The translations under genes were made by a program, and so were the position numbers. This document shows, piece by piece, positions 46,499-55,579 of a DNA stretch of 64,000 nt (within the stretch, counting starts at the first letter, position 1; each line of letters opens with the position of its first letter). Location: NCBI GenBank assembly GCA_949745595.1, contig CATJWN010000070.1, positions 1 through 64,000 of the forward strand, written 5' to 3'. The notes under the pieces are model-generated. The model was not told the DNA's origin. It ran no database searches and saw only the letters and a list, made by a program, of their open reading frames with translations. The DNA comes from an uncultured Clostridia bacterium (GTDB taxonomy: Bacteria; Bacillota; Clostridia; TANB77; CAG-508).

Positions 46499-48562
46499 AT
46501 GAACCTTATTGGAAAAATGTTAAATAATAGGTACGAGATTTTAGAGAAAATTGGCAATGGTGGTATGGCAACTGTTTATAAAGCAAAATGCCATGTATTG
46601 AATAGATATGTAGCTATCAAAATTTTGAGAGACGAATTTACAACAGATAGTGAGTTTATTAAAAAGTTTAATACAGAAGCACAATCAGCAGCAAGTTTAA
46701 CACACCCAAATATTGTTTCAATATATGATGTAGGAAATGAAGATAATTTATATTATATAGTAATGGAACTTATTCAAGGAAAAACTCTTAAAGACATCAT
46801 AACAGAAGATGGCGTTTTATCTTGGAAATGGTCTGTGAATATCGCAATTCAAATTGCTTCTGCATTAGAAACAGCTCACAAGCATAATATTATACATAGA
46901 GATATAAAACCACATAATATCATAATAACAGAAGATGGAATGGCAAAAGTTACAGATTTTGGTATAGCAAAAGCTGTTTCAAATTCAACTATAACAGCCT
47001 TTGGAACAACTATTGGTTCAGTACATTATTTCTCACCAGAACATGCAAGAGGTGGGTATACTGATGCAAAATCTGATATTTATTCTTTAGGTATTGTAAT
47101 GTATGAAATGCTTACAGGAAAAGTCCCTTTTGATGCTGATACACCAGTGTCAGTAGCTTTAAAACAAGTTCAAGAAGAACCTGTTGAGCCTATTAAACTA
47201 AATTCTAATATTCCTATTGGTGTAAATAGAATTATTCTAAAAGCAATGCAAAAAGATCCTAATATTCGTTATCAAAATGCGACAGAGATGTTAGACGATT
47301 TAAGTATGGCTCTTAAAAAACCAAATGAGGACTTTGTTGTGCTTGTAAGCAAAAATGCAGATTCTCCGACACAAAAAGTACCAACTATTTATGAAATAGA
47401 AATGCAAAAACATAATGATAGACATGCGCCAAGACGTGGAGATAATGATGATGAGCACTTAAGTAAGTTTGAAAAGTTTATGAAGCATTTAGAAGAACAT
47501 CCAGTACAAAAAGTATTATTAGTATTATTTATTTGTATTGTAATTTTCTTAGCAGTTACTTTTGGAACACTTGCTATATTTAATGGCACAAGGCCAAAAC
47601 AGGTAGCAACACCAAATTTAGCTGGTGCTAAAAATGCAGAAAGATTAACTAAAGAAGAGGCTATTGCTTTATTAGAAGAGTTAGGTTTTAAAGATTATGA
47701 AGTTGTAGAAGAATATAATGATGAAGTAAAAGAAGGATATGTAGTTTCTCAAACCCCAGAGTTTAAAGAAAACTATAATATAAATATTACAGAAAAGATT
47801 ACTATAGTAGTAAGTAAAGGACAAAAATTAGTAACTTTACCTAAGAAAATGGTAGGGGAAGAATATTCTAAGATTACTGAACAATTAGACGAACTAGAGA
47901 TAAATTATGAAAAATTAGAAGAACCTAGTGAAGAAGTTGAAAAGGGAATTATTCTTTCAGTAGATCCAGAAGAAGGAGAAGAAATTACAGCAGCAACTAC
48001 TGTTAAAATTAAAGTGAGCTCAGGAAGTGCTTATGCAGATGTAAGCATGAAGAACTTAGTTGGAATGACAGAGGGAGAGGCAGTTGATTGGCTAAATTCT
48101 CAAAAGGTGGTGCCAGAAGTTGTTTATGAAGAAAATGCTGGAAAATCTGACGGAGTAGTTACAAATCAAAGTGTAAGCTCAGGAAAAATTGTAAAAGAAG
48201 CTTCAACAGTTACAATTACAGTAAATAAACAACCTAAAAAATCAACAGTTACAGTAAATGTAAACTTAAAATCACTTACTGGTTATACACCACAAACTAC
48301 AAACGTTGCTACAAATACAGTAGATAGTAATGGTAATACTGTTTATGAACAACAAGAAGTTACACCAAACAAAGTAAAACTTACGATAAAAGTTGGTGAC
48401 GATACAATTTATGACCAAGAACAATATCCATCAGCTACCAATATTACTCAAACTTTTTCTGCTACTGGAGTAAAAGAAGTTAAGGTAATGGTAGACGGAG
48501 TTACTAAGAAATCTGAAACAGTAGATTTTAGTAAAGGTGATGCAACAGTTACAGCACAATAA
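46499..48562 (+). CDS. prkC: PASTA-domain Ser/Thr protein kinase
   Basis: Membrane kinase sensing peptidoglycan fragments. Residues 1-270 are the kinase domain: GNGGMATVYKAK, VAIKILRDE, HRDIKPHNII and DFGIAKA, with SPEHARG after the activation loop. A basic/acidic linker leads to one helix (about 338-360). Three PASTA repeats follow (about 368-440, 440-508 and 508-575), then a C-terminal beta-rich domain of about 110 residues. Its 687-residue length is normal. Follows prpC by 19 bases behind AAGGAG. Confidence 0.96.
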   Translation: MNLIGKMLNNRYEILEKIGNGGMATVYKAKCHVLNRYVAIKILRDEFTTDSEFIKKFNTEAQSAASLTHPNIVSIYDVGNEDNLYYIVMELIQGKTLKDIITEDGVLSWKWSVNIAIQIASALETAHKHNIIHRDIKPHNIIITEDGMAKVTDFGIAKAVSNSTITAFGTTIGSVHYFSPEHARGGYTDAKSDIYSLGIVMYEMLTGKVPFDADTPVSVALKQVQEEPVEPIKLNSNIPIGVNRIILKAMQKDPNIRYQNATEMLDDLSMALKKPNEDFVVLVSKNADSPTQKVPTIYEIEMQKHNDRHAPRRGDNDDEHLSKFEKFMKHLEEHPVQKVLLVLFICIVIFLAVTFGTLAIFNGTRPKQVATPNLAGAKNAERLTKEEAIALLEELGFKDYEVVEEYNDEVKEGYVVSQTPEFKENYNINITEKITIVVSKGQKLVTLPKKMVGEEYSKITEQLDELEINYEKLEEPSEEVEKGIILSVDPEEGEEITAATTVKIKVSSGSAYADVSMKNLVGMTEGEAVDWLNSQKVVPEVVYEENAGKSDGVVTNQSVSSGKIVKEASTVTITVNKQPKKSTVTVNVNLKSLTGYTPQTTNVATNTVDSNGNTVYEQQEVTPNKVKLTIKVGDDTIYDQEQYPSATNITQTFSATGVKEVKVMVDGVTKKSETVDFSKGDATVTAQ

Positions 48563-48579
48563 ATAAAGGAGAAATTGTT

Positions 48580-49239
48580 ATGAGTAAAGTATCAACATCG
48601 ATATTAACTTTAGAAAAAGAAGATGCAGTTAAAACTTTTTATGATTTAGAAGTAGCACATACAGATATGTTCCATATTGACATTATGGATGGTAAGTTTG
48701 TAGAAAAAAACACAGTAGAACTTATGAAAGATTATAGCTTAACTTTATCGCATATCACTAATTTGGGATTGGATGTACATTTAATGGTAGAAGATGTAGA
48801 ATCTTTTGTAGATGAATATATTGATTTACAACCTGAATATATATCTTTCCATATTGAAGCTACTAAAACAAAAGAAAGAACTATGGAAAATATTAAAAAG
48901 ATTAAAGAGAATGGAATAAAAGCAGCTCTTGCAATTAGTCCAGATACGAGTATAGAAGAGATAAAAGAATATATTCCATATCTTCATATGATTTTAGTAA
49001 TGACAGTTATTCCAGGTAAAGGAGGTCAAAAACTAATACCTGAAACTTTAAATAAAGTATCTTCTTTAAGAGAATACATTACTCAAAACAATTATGATGT
49101 AGACATAGAAGTTGATGGCGGCATAAATGGAGAAACAGCAGAAAAAGCAAAGACATCGGGAGCAAATGTACTTGTCGCCGGAAGTTTTATATTAAATGCT
49201 ACTAGCTTCAAAGAAGCGGTAGAAACTTTAAAAAAATAA
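48580..49239 (+). CDS. rpe: ribulose-phosphate 3-epimerase (divergent)
   Basis: Interconverts ribulose-5-phosphate and xylulose-5-phosphate. The 219-residue barrel keeps the metal ligands in FHIDIMDGKFVEKN, DVHLMV and EVDGGINGE. The mobile loop reads MTVIPGKGGQK instead of the usual MTVNPGFGGQ, and the N-terminus is VSTSILTLE instead of the usual APSIL type. Enough is kept for the fold and metal site, but a related ketose-phosphate epimerase activity is possible. In many Firmicutes rsgA lies between prkC and rpe; here it is absent. Confidence 0.82.
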   Translation: MSKVSTSILTLEKEDAVKTFYDLEVAHTDMFHIDIMDGKFVEKNTVELMKDYSLTLSHITNLGLDVHLMVEDVESFVDEYIDLQPEYISFHIEATKTKERTMENIKKIKENGIKAALAISPDTSIEEIKEYIPYLHMILVMTVIPGKGGQKLIPETLNKVSSLREYITQNNYDVDIEVDGGINGETAEKAKTSGANVLVAGSFILNATSFKEAVETLKK

Positions 49240-49252
49240 ATGGAGGTAAATT

Positions 49253-50572
49253 ATGACTAAAAAAATTATTCTAACGATTTTTGTAATCATAGCTTTAGTT
49301 GGAACTGTAGTCTATGCAAGTGAAGCACCAGATTTAGCACCAACAACTACTGCTAGTGATTTACAAAACACACCATTACTTGGTACTAATCCTGATGCTA
49401 ATGAAGTGCATCAAAATTATTTAAAAGAGAATTTAACACCAGCAGATATGGCAAGAATGCCAGATGCAGAAACAGGTTCAAATATAGAGTATGGAGCACC
49501 TGAAATAGGGAATGGCACAGAAGATGGTATTATGCCAATAAGTGAAGAATATGCAGATCGTGAAGGTACTATTGTTACAGGTGATACTTTTATAGGAGAA
49601 GATGTTATAGAAGTTACAAGTAAACAATTTGATGGAAATGTATTTCTTACAGGTCAAAAGGCTAGCCTTACTAATTCTGTAGTATATGGTGATTTATTTG
49701 TATTAGGTCAAGCTACAATTTTACAAAACATAGATGTAATTGGTAATATTTATGTTGCTGCTCAAAGTGCTACTCTATATAGTGTTAATTGTTCAGGAAA
49801 TATGTATTTAGCAGGTAGTGCAATAAATATATCAGCAACTGCAGCACAAGATGTTTTTGTTGCAGGAAGTGCAATTGTTATAGATAAAGATTCATATATT
49901 TTAAGAAATTTGTATGCTGGTGGAGCATCAGTTACAATAGGAAATGTACAGATTGGAAGAGATGCAAATATATCAGCAAATGATATACAAGTATCTGAAG
50001 CAGCTGTAATTACTGGAAACTTAAATAAAGATATAACACCAGAAGAAATTGAAGATGCATCTTCTTCTAAGACTATAGGTGATGTAATATTTAGAATAGT
50101 AAAAACAGCTATAAGTGCTTTAGCTATTTGTGGATTTATATTCTTATTTGGTAAAGGCTTTATAGAAAAACAAAAATCAGATAATGTTGCAGGCTTTTTA
50201 CTTAAAAACTTAGGAAAAGGTGTATTATTTACAATTTTAATTCCAGTAGTTGCAACTTTGTTATTATTTACAGGATTAGCTAGTGGATTAAGTGTTATTA
50301 TAATTTTCATATACATTATAATTTTTGCTATAAGTACATCAATAGTTTCTATTGCAATTACTGCTAATATAACAAAAAATATGGAATACAATGCTTGGAG
50401 ATTTTATGGAATTTCAATATTAGTGGCAATAGTTATTGCAATATTAAAACAAGTACCAGTAATTAGTATAGCAGTTACATTAATAGTTGCATTTACAGGA
50501 ATGGGATTAGTTTTCTCAGGTTTAAGAACTAAAAAAGAAAATAAAGAAGTTGTAGTGGCAACTGAAGAATAA
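49253..50572 (+). CDS. bactofilin-like protein with signal peptide and membrane domain
   Basis: A 439-residue protein. An N-terminal signal sequence (KKIILTIFVIIALVGTVVYA) is followed by a linker, then at about residues 105-265 a right-handed beta-helix of short repeats such as GNVFLTGQKASL, GDLFVLGQATIL and GNMYLAGSAINI, as in bactofilin or polymer-forming proteins. Four helices end the protein. Exported beta-helix plus C-terminal membrane anchor differs from the cytoplasmic bactofilins; the role is unknown. It ends at a strong terminator. Confidence 0.75.
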   Translation: MTKKIILTIFVIIALVGTVVYASEAPDLAPTTTASDLQNTPLLGTNPDANEVHQNYLKENLTPADMARMPDAETGSNIEYGAPEIGNGTEDGIMPISEEYADREGTIVTGDTFIGEDVIEVTSKQFDGNVFLTGQKASLTNSVVYGDLFVLGQATILQNIDVIGNIYVAAQSATLYSVNCSGNMYLAGSAINISATAAQDVFVAGSAIVIDKDSYILRNLYAGGASVTIGNVQIGRDANISANDIQVSEAAVITGNLNKDITPEEIEDASSSKTIGDVIFRIVKTAISALAICGFIFLFGKGFIEKQKSDNVAGFLLKNLGKGVLFTILIPVVATLLLFTGLASGLSVIIIFIYIIIFAISTSIVSIAITANITKNMEYNAWRFYGISILVAIVIAILKQVPVISIAVTLIVAFTGMGLVFSGLRTKKENKEVVVATEE

Positions 50573-50579
50573 AGCAAAG

Positions 50580-50611
50580 AGAAAATCCTAGTTTCTAGGA
50601 TTTTCTTTTTT
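50580..50611 (+). terminator. intrinsic terminator
   Basis: AGAAAATCCTAG (50580-50591), loop TTT, CTAGGATTTTCT (50595-50606), then a T run. Perfect 12-base stem. Confidence 0.93.
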
Positions 50612-50627
50612 AGATTATAGGTGAAAT

Positions 50628-51266
50628 ATGAAAACAAAAAAAGAAGCATTAGAAATTTTAAAAATATTAAAAGAATATTATCCAGAAGCAAAGTGCAGTT
50701 TAGACTTTATGAGTCCTTTTGAAATGGCAATATCAGTCATACTTTCTGCTCAGTGTACTGACGAAAGAGTAAACAAGACTACACCAACCCTTTTTAAGAA
50801 AGCTAATACTCCAGAGAAAATGATAAAATTAAGTTTAGAAGAAGTTGAAGGAATAATAAAGCCTTGTGGTTTTTATAAGAACAAAGCAAAAAATATATTA
50901 GCTTGCAGTAAAATGCTAGTAGAAGAATTTGATGGAGTTGTTCCAAATAATATGGAAGATTTGCAAAAATTAGCTGGTATTGGAAGAAAAAGTGCAAATG
51001 TTATAATGCTTGAGGCTTTTAATAATCCTCAAGGAATAGCAGTAGATACGCATGCAAGGCGTATTTCTAATAAGATTGGACTATCAAAGGAAACTGACCC
51101 TGAAAAAATAGAACAAGATTTATTAAAGCTTTTACCAAAAGAAAGTTATTATGATGCCAACCATTTATTTGTATGGCATGGCAGATACACTTGTACTGCT
51201 AGAAATCCAAAATGTGAAGAATGTCCTGTGAAATCAAAGTGTGATACATATAAGAAAGGTAAATAA
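50628..51266 (+). CDS. nth: endonuclease III
   Basis: Base-excision glycosylase/AP lyase for oxidised pyrimidines. Of 212 residues, LAGIGRKSANVI is the helix-hairpin-helix with the catalytic Lys, VDTHARRIS has the catalytic Asp, and the C-terminal [4Fe-4S] loop is CTARNPKCEECPVKSKC. The start ATG is close behind the terminator with a modest ribosome site (AGGTG). Confidence 0.96.
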   Translation: MKTKKEALEILKILKEYYPEAKCSLDFMSPFEMAISVILSAQCTDERVNKTTPTLFKKANTPEKMIKLSLEEVEGIIKPCGFYKNKAKNILACSKMLVEEFDGVVPNNMEDLQKLAGIGRKSANVIMLEAFNNPQGIAVDTHARRISNKIGLSKETDPEKIEQDLLKLLPKESYYDANHLFVWHGRYTCTARNPKCEECPVKSKCDTYKKGK

Positions 51267-51267
51267 A

Positions 51268-51810
51268 ATGATAGGTAAAATATTTAAACATTTAAGAGTA
51301 GTATTAAAACATAAATGGTGGGTATTTAAGCTATGTTGTATGGCTGGAATTCCTTGGAGAGGTTTAGTACATGATTTATCTAAATTTAGTTTTACAGAGT
51401 TTAGTGAGAGTGTAAAATATTTTCATGGTCATCGTAGTCCACTTGCAATTTGTAAAGAAACAGAAGGATATTCTAAAGCGTGGTTACATCATAAGGGCAG
51501 AAATAAACATCATTTTGAATATTGGATAGATCCTATGGCTCCAGAGCCATATCCAGTTATACCTTTTGTTTATACAGTTGAAATGATTTGTGATACTTTA
51601 TCAGCAGGTATTGTATATCAGGGAAAAAATTGGAAACCTGATTATCAGTTGGGATATTTTAAAGCAAGACCAGATAGAAACTACATAAATCCTAAAATAG
51701 TTGCAATATTAGAAGATGTATATAATGAAATTGCAGATAAAGGCGATTTAAAAACTGTTATAAACAATAAACACCTAAGAGAAATTTATGATAGACATGT
51801 AAATTCTTAA
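51268..51810 (+). CDS. DUF5662-like protein
   Basis: A 180-residue soluble protein with VHDLSKFSFTEFSE and WLHHKGRNKHHFEYWID, a His/Asp-rich pattern suggesting a metal site; I recognise it as similar to the DUF5662 family, of unknown function. ATG 51268 is one base after the nth stop, so it is coupled to nth. An earlier in-frame start overlaps nth and has no ribosome site. Confidence 0.75.
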   Translation: MIGKIFKHLRVVLKHKWWVFKLCCMAGIPWRGLVHDLSKFSFTEFSESVKYFHGHRSPLAICKETEGYSKAWLHHKGRNKHHFEYWIDPMAPEPYPVIPFVYTVEMICDTLSAGIVYQGKNWKPDYQLGYFKARPDRNYINPKIVAILEDVYNEIADKGDLKTVINNKHLREIYDRHVNS

Positions 51811-51820
51811 GTGGTATAAT
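51792..51820 (+). promoter_or_regulatory. possible galE promoter
   Basis: TAGACA (51792-51797) and TATAAT (51815-51820) have a 17-base spacer; the -35 lies within the end of the preceding gene. Confidence 0.5.
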
Positions 51821-51847
51821 TAAGTCATACTAAAAAGGAGGATAACT

Positions 51848-52849
51848 ATGGCAGTTTTAGTTACAGGTGGTACTGGATATATTGGAAGTCACACAGTAGT
51901 TGAATTAATTAATAAAGGAAGAGAAGTAATTATAGTAGACAATCTTTCAAATAGTAAAATAGAAGTATTAGAGACTATAGAAAAGTTAACCGGTGTTAAG
52001 CCAAAGTTTTATAATATAGATTGTAGAGATTTTGAGAAGTTAGAAATAGTATTTAAGGAAAATACTATTGATTCAGTTATAAATTTCGCAGGATTTAAGG
52101 CAGTTGGAGAGTCTGTAAAAGAGCCTTTGAAATATTATGATAATAATTTAACTATTGCAATTATTTTATTAGAAGTAATGAAAAAATATAATTGTAAGAA
52201 ATTTATATTTAGTTCTTCAGCTACAATATATGGGGATCCAGGTGTGCCCGAATATGTTGAAGAAATGGGAAGAGGGAAGACTTCTAATCCTTATGGAACA
52301 ACTAAAGCAATGATAGAGCAAATATTGGAAGATTTATATGCTTCTGATAATTCTTGGGATATATGTATATTAAGATATTTCAATCCAATTGGTGCACACG
52401 AAAGTGGATTGCTTGGAGAAAATCCAAATGGTATTCCTAATAATTTAATGCCATACATTATGAAAGTTGCGTCTGGAAAATTAGAGAAATTAAATGTTTT
52501 CGGAAACGATTATGACACAAAAGATGGAACTGGAATGAGAGATTACTTACATGTAGTTGATTTGGCAGAAGGTCATAGCATGGCTTTGGATAAACTTGAT
52601 AAAGAATCTTCTGGGTTATATATATATAATTTAGGTACAGGAAGTGCTTATAGCGTTTTAGATATTGTAAATACTTTTGAACGAGTAAATAATATTAAAA
52701 TACCTTATGAAATTGTGCCAAGAAGAGCAGGAGATTTAGCAATTTACTATGCTAATCCTAAAAAGGCAAATGAAGAACTTGGCTGGTTTGCTAAAAAAGG
52801 CATAGAAGATATGTGTAGAGATAGTTGGAATTTTGAAAAAAACAATTAA
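51848..52849 (+). CDS. galE: UDP-glucose 4-epimerase
   Basis: Interconverts UDP-glucose and UDP-galactose with bound NAD+. Of 333 residues, VTGGTGYIGSHTVVEL is the nucleotide motif, FSSSATIYGDP holds the catalytic Ser/Thr region and NPYGTTKAMIE the Tyr-x3-Lys. RDYLHVVDLAEGH is typical. It may supply UDP-galactose to the glycan locus. ATG follows AAAAGGAGG. Confidence 0.95.
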   Translation: MAVLVTGGTGYIGSHTVVELINKGREVIIVDNLSNSKIEVLETIEKLTGVKPKFYNIDCRDFEKLEIVFKENTIDSVINFAGFKAVGESVKEPLKYYDNNLTIAIILLEVMKKYNCKKFIFSSSATIYGDPGVPEYVEEMGRGKTSNPYGTTKAMIEQILEDLYASDNSWDICILRYFNPIGAHESGLLGENPNGIPNNLMPYIMKVASGKLEKLNVFGNDYDTKDGTGMRDYLHVVDLAEGHSMALDKLDKESSGLYIYNLGTGSAYSVLDIVNTFERVNNIKIPYEIVPRRAGDLAIYYANPKKANEELGWFAKKGIEDMCRDSWNFEKNN

Positions 52850-52854
52850 AACAC

Positions 52855-52883
52855 TTGATTTTTATGAAAAAGTGTAGTACAAT
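52855..52883 (+). promoter_or_regulatory. rpsO promoter and 5' leader
   Basis: TTGATT (52855-52860) and TACAAT (52878-52883) have a 17-base spacer. The leader of about 90 bases to rpsO contains AGCTAAGGG and CTTTAAGCT, which may form an imperfect hairpin; S15 often represses its own mRNA, but I cannot show a known S15 site here. Confidence 0.55.
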
Positions 52884-52972
52884 TATTAAGTTAAATACCA
52901 TTTACTTAGCTAAGGGAAAATCCTACTTTAAGCTCAGTTTATGGCAAATATAAATAATAGGAGGAAATAAAA

Positions 52973-53236
52973 ATGACAAAGGAAAGAAAACAAGAGATTA
53001 TCAATACTTATAGAAGAGATGAAAAAGATACAGGTTCTTCAGAGGTTCAAATTGCTTTATTAACAGAAAGAATTACAGAACTTACAGAACACTTAAAAGT
53101 ACATCCAAAAGATAATCACTCAAGACGTGGTCTTTTAAAAATGGTTGGTAAAAGAAGAAATTTATTAAACTATTTAGCTAAAAAAGACCTAAATAGCTAT
53201 AGAGAGATCACTCAAAAATTATCTTTAAGAAAATAA
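52973..53236 (+). CDS. rpsO: 30S ribosomal protein S15
   Basis: The 87-residue S15 binds 16S r[19 protein letters not shown], the H-x6-DNHSRRGLL segment and KRRNLLNYL are diagnostic. ATG follows TAGGAGG. A terminator follows, then pnp, the usual rpsO-pnp order. Confidence 0.98.
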   Translation: MTKERKQEIINTYRRDEKDTGSSEVQIALLTERITELTEHLKVHPKDNHSRRGLLKMVGKRRNLLNYLAKKDLNSYREITQKLSLRK

Positions 53237-53245
53237 AATTATTTT

Positions 53246-53275
53246 GCAACCTACTAAAAGTAGGTTGCTTTTTTT
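53246..53275 (+). terminator. intrinsic terminator after rpsO
   Basis: GCAACCTACT (53246-53255), loop AAA, AGTAGGTTGC (53259-53268), seven T. The following 130 bases before pnp hold a weak promoter candidate TTGAAA (53310) and TATTGT (53334) with an 18-base spacer. Confidence 0.95.
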
Positions 53276-53407
53276 GGTAATATATAGTAAAATATTTATG
53301 GCAATTTATTTGAAAAAGGTAGCTTGCATAATGTATTGTTAAAAGAGCAATATATTATAGAGGTTACATTTTCAAGTAAATGTTAATAACCATATAGGAG
53401 GAAAAAA

Positions 53408-55519
53408 ATGGTAAAAAGTTATAGTATGGAATTAGCAGGAAGAACACTTACTTTAGAAACAGGAAAAATGGCAGGACTTGCCAATGGTAGTGTTTTAGTA
53501 AAATATGGAGAAACAACAGTATTAGTAAATGCGACGGCATCAAAAGAACCAAAAGAGGGAATTGATTTTTTCCCACTTTCAGTGGAGTATAATGAGAAAT
53601 TATATGCAGTTGGAAAAATACCAGGAGGGTTCAATAAAAGAGAAGGAAAACCAAGTGAGAAAGCAATTTTAACATCAAGAGCAATAGATAGACCAATTAG
53701 ACCTTTATTTCCTAAAGATTTAAGAAATGATGTTGTAGTAGATTGTTTAGTTTTATCAGTAGAGCAAGATTGCTCACCTGAAGTATGTGCAATGATTGGT
53801 GCTTCAGCAGCGCTTTCAATATCAGACATACCATTTGGAGGACCTACAGCAGCAGTTAATGTTGGATATGTAAATGATAAAGTAGTTATTAATCCAACAG
53901 AAGAAGAAAGAAAAAATAGTAGATTAACTTTAACAGTAGCAGGAACAGCAGAAAAGATTGCTATGATTGAAGCGGGAGCTGACGAAATTCCAGATGCTAC
54001 GATGTTAGAAGCAATAAAAGCTGGACATGCTGAAATAAAAAAATTATGTGAATTTATTTCAAATATGAAAGCTGAAATTGGAAAGCCAAAATTTGAATAT
54101 AAATCAGCAGCAGTAGATGAAACAATTTATGAAACTATTGCAAATGAATTTGCAGATAGAATGAAAACAGATGTGCAAACGCCTGATAAAATTGATAGAG
54201 ATATTGTTTTATCTAAACTTACTGAAGATGTTAAGGCTTGGTATTTAGAGAAATTCGGAGAAGAAAAATTAGAGGAAGACAAAGCGGCTATTAGAGAAGC
54301 TCTATATAAACTAGAAAAGAAAACAGTTAGAAAACTTATCTTAGATGAAGGCAAACGTGTTGACGGTAGAGGTATTTATGATATAAGACCATTATCTTGT
54401 GAAGTTGGAATTATCCCTAGAGTACACGGAAGTGGTATGTTTACAAGAGGAAGAACACAAGTATTATCAATTGCAACTTTGGGAATGGTTAGTGAAGAGC
54501 AAATATTAGATGGTTTAGATACTGAAGAATCAAAAAGATATATGCATCAATATAATTTCCCAGGCTATAGTGTTGGAGAAGCAAAAACTTCTCGCGGACC
54601 TGGTAGAAGAGAAATTGGACATGGTGCTTTAGCAGAAAAAGCGTTGGTTCCAGTATTACCAAGTGTTGAAGAATTCCCTTATGCAATAAGAGTTGTATCA
54701 GAGATTTTAAGCTCAAATGGTTCTACATCACAAGGAAGTATCTGTGCGTCTACATTAGCACTTATGGACGCTGGTGTTCCAATTAAGAAGCCAGTTGCAG
54801 GTATTTCAACAGGTTTAATCACTGATGAAAATGATCCAAACAGATATGTAGTTATCACAGATATTCAAGGAATCGAAGACTTCTTTGGAGATATGGACTT
54901 TAAAGTTGGTGGAACAAAAGATGGTATCACAGCTATACAAGTAGATATTAAAGTGGACGGATTATCTTATGAAATCATTGCAGAAGCTTTTGAAAGAACA
55001 GCAAAAGCAAGAGCATATATATTAGATGAAATTATGGCACCACAAATTGCTGAGCCAAGAAAAGAATTATCAAAATATGCTCCAAAGATTGTTAATATGA
55101 AAATCAATCCAGATAAAATTAAAGATGTTATTGGTTCAGGTGGAAAAACTATCAATAAAATCATTGATGAAACTGGAGTTAAAATTGATATACAAGAAGA
55201 TGGAACAGTATTTATTTATTCTGATGATTCTGAAAGAGCTGCAAAAGCTCAAGGAATAATAGATGAAATTACTAGGGACATTGAAGTGGATGGGATTTAC
55301 ACAGGTAAAGTTTCTAAGATAATGAACTTTGGAGCTTTTGTAGATTTAGGTGGAGGAAAAGAAGGATTACTTCATATATCTAAAATCTCTAAGGAAAGAG
55401 TAAATAAAGTTGAAGATGTTTTCAAAGTAGGAGATGAAGTTACAGTTAAGGTTTATGAGATAGATAATCAAGGAAGAATTAACTTAACAAGAAAAGATTT
55501 ATATTCTACTGAGGAATAG
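53408..55519 (+). CDS. pnp: polyribonucleotide nucleotidyltransferase (PNPase)
   Basis: Phosphorolytic 3'-5' exoribonuclease, 703 residues. Two RNase PH domains are present: GFNKREGKPSEKAILTSRAI in the first, and RGRTQVLSIATLG and FPYAIRVVSEILSSNGSTSQ in the second, which is the active one. A KH domain (KDVIGSGGKTINKI) and an S1 domain (GAFVDLGGGKEGLLHISKIS) end the protein. One of the few CGC Arg codons in the window is here (TCT CGC GGA). Confidence 0.97.
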   Translation: MVKSYSMELAGRTLTLETGKMAGLANGSVLVKYGETTVLVNATASKEPKEGIDFFPLSVEYNEKLYAVGKIPGGFNKREGKPSEKAILTSRAIDRPIRPLFPKDLRNDVVVDCLVLSVEQDCSPEVCAMIGASAALSISDIPFGGPTAAVNVGYVNDKVVINPTEEERKNSRLTLTVAGTAEKIAMIEAGADEIPDATMLEAIKAGHAEIKKLCEFISNMKAEIGKPKFEYKSAAVDETIYETIANEFADRMKTDVQTPDKIDRDIVLSKLTEDVKAWYLEKFGEEKLEEDKAAIREALYKLEKKTVRKLILDEGKRVDGRGIYDIRPLSCEVGIIPRVHGSGMFTRGRTQVLSIATLGMVSEEQILDGLDTEESKRYMHQYNFPGYSVGEAKTSRGPGRREIGHGALAEKALVPVLPSVEEFPYAIRVVSEILSSNGSTSQGSICASTLALMDAGVPIKKPVAGISTGLITDENDPNRYVVITDIQGIEDFFGDMDFKVGGTKDGITAIQVDIKVDGLSYEIIAEAFERTAKARAYILDEIMAPQIAEPRKELSKYAPKIVNMKINPDKIKDVIGSGGKTINKIIDETGVKIDIQEDGTVFIYSDDSERAAKAQGIIDEITRDIEVDGIYTGKVSKIMNFGAFVDLGGGKEGLLHISKISKERVNKVEDVFKVGDEVTVKVYEIDNQGRINLTRKDLYSTEE

Positions 55520-55525
55520 TATTTT

Positions 55526-55559
55526 AATCTCCTTAAGGGATACCTTAAGGAGATTTTTT
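55526..55559 (+). terminator. intrinsic terminator after pnp
   Basis: AATCTCCTTAAGG (55526-55538), loop GATA, CCTTAAGGAGATT (55543-55555), then T. Perfect 13-base stem. Confidence 0.93.
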
Positions 55560-55579
55560 ATTAGAAAGGTAAACAAAAA

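Noticed and set aside
49762..50391. Long minus-strand open frame opposite the bactofilin-like gene
   Set aside because: It is a shadow: low-complexity composition, no ribosome site, and the plus-strand gene has a signal peptide, repeats and a terminator.
52884..52972. S15 autoregulatory RNA in the rpsO leader
   Set aside because: Only an imperfect hairpin is visible and it does not match a known S15-binding structure that I can recognise.
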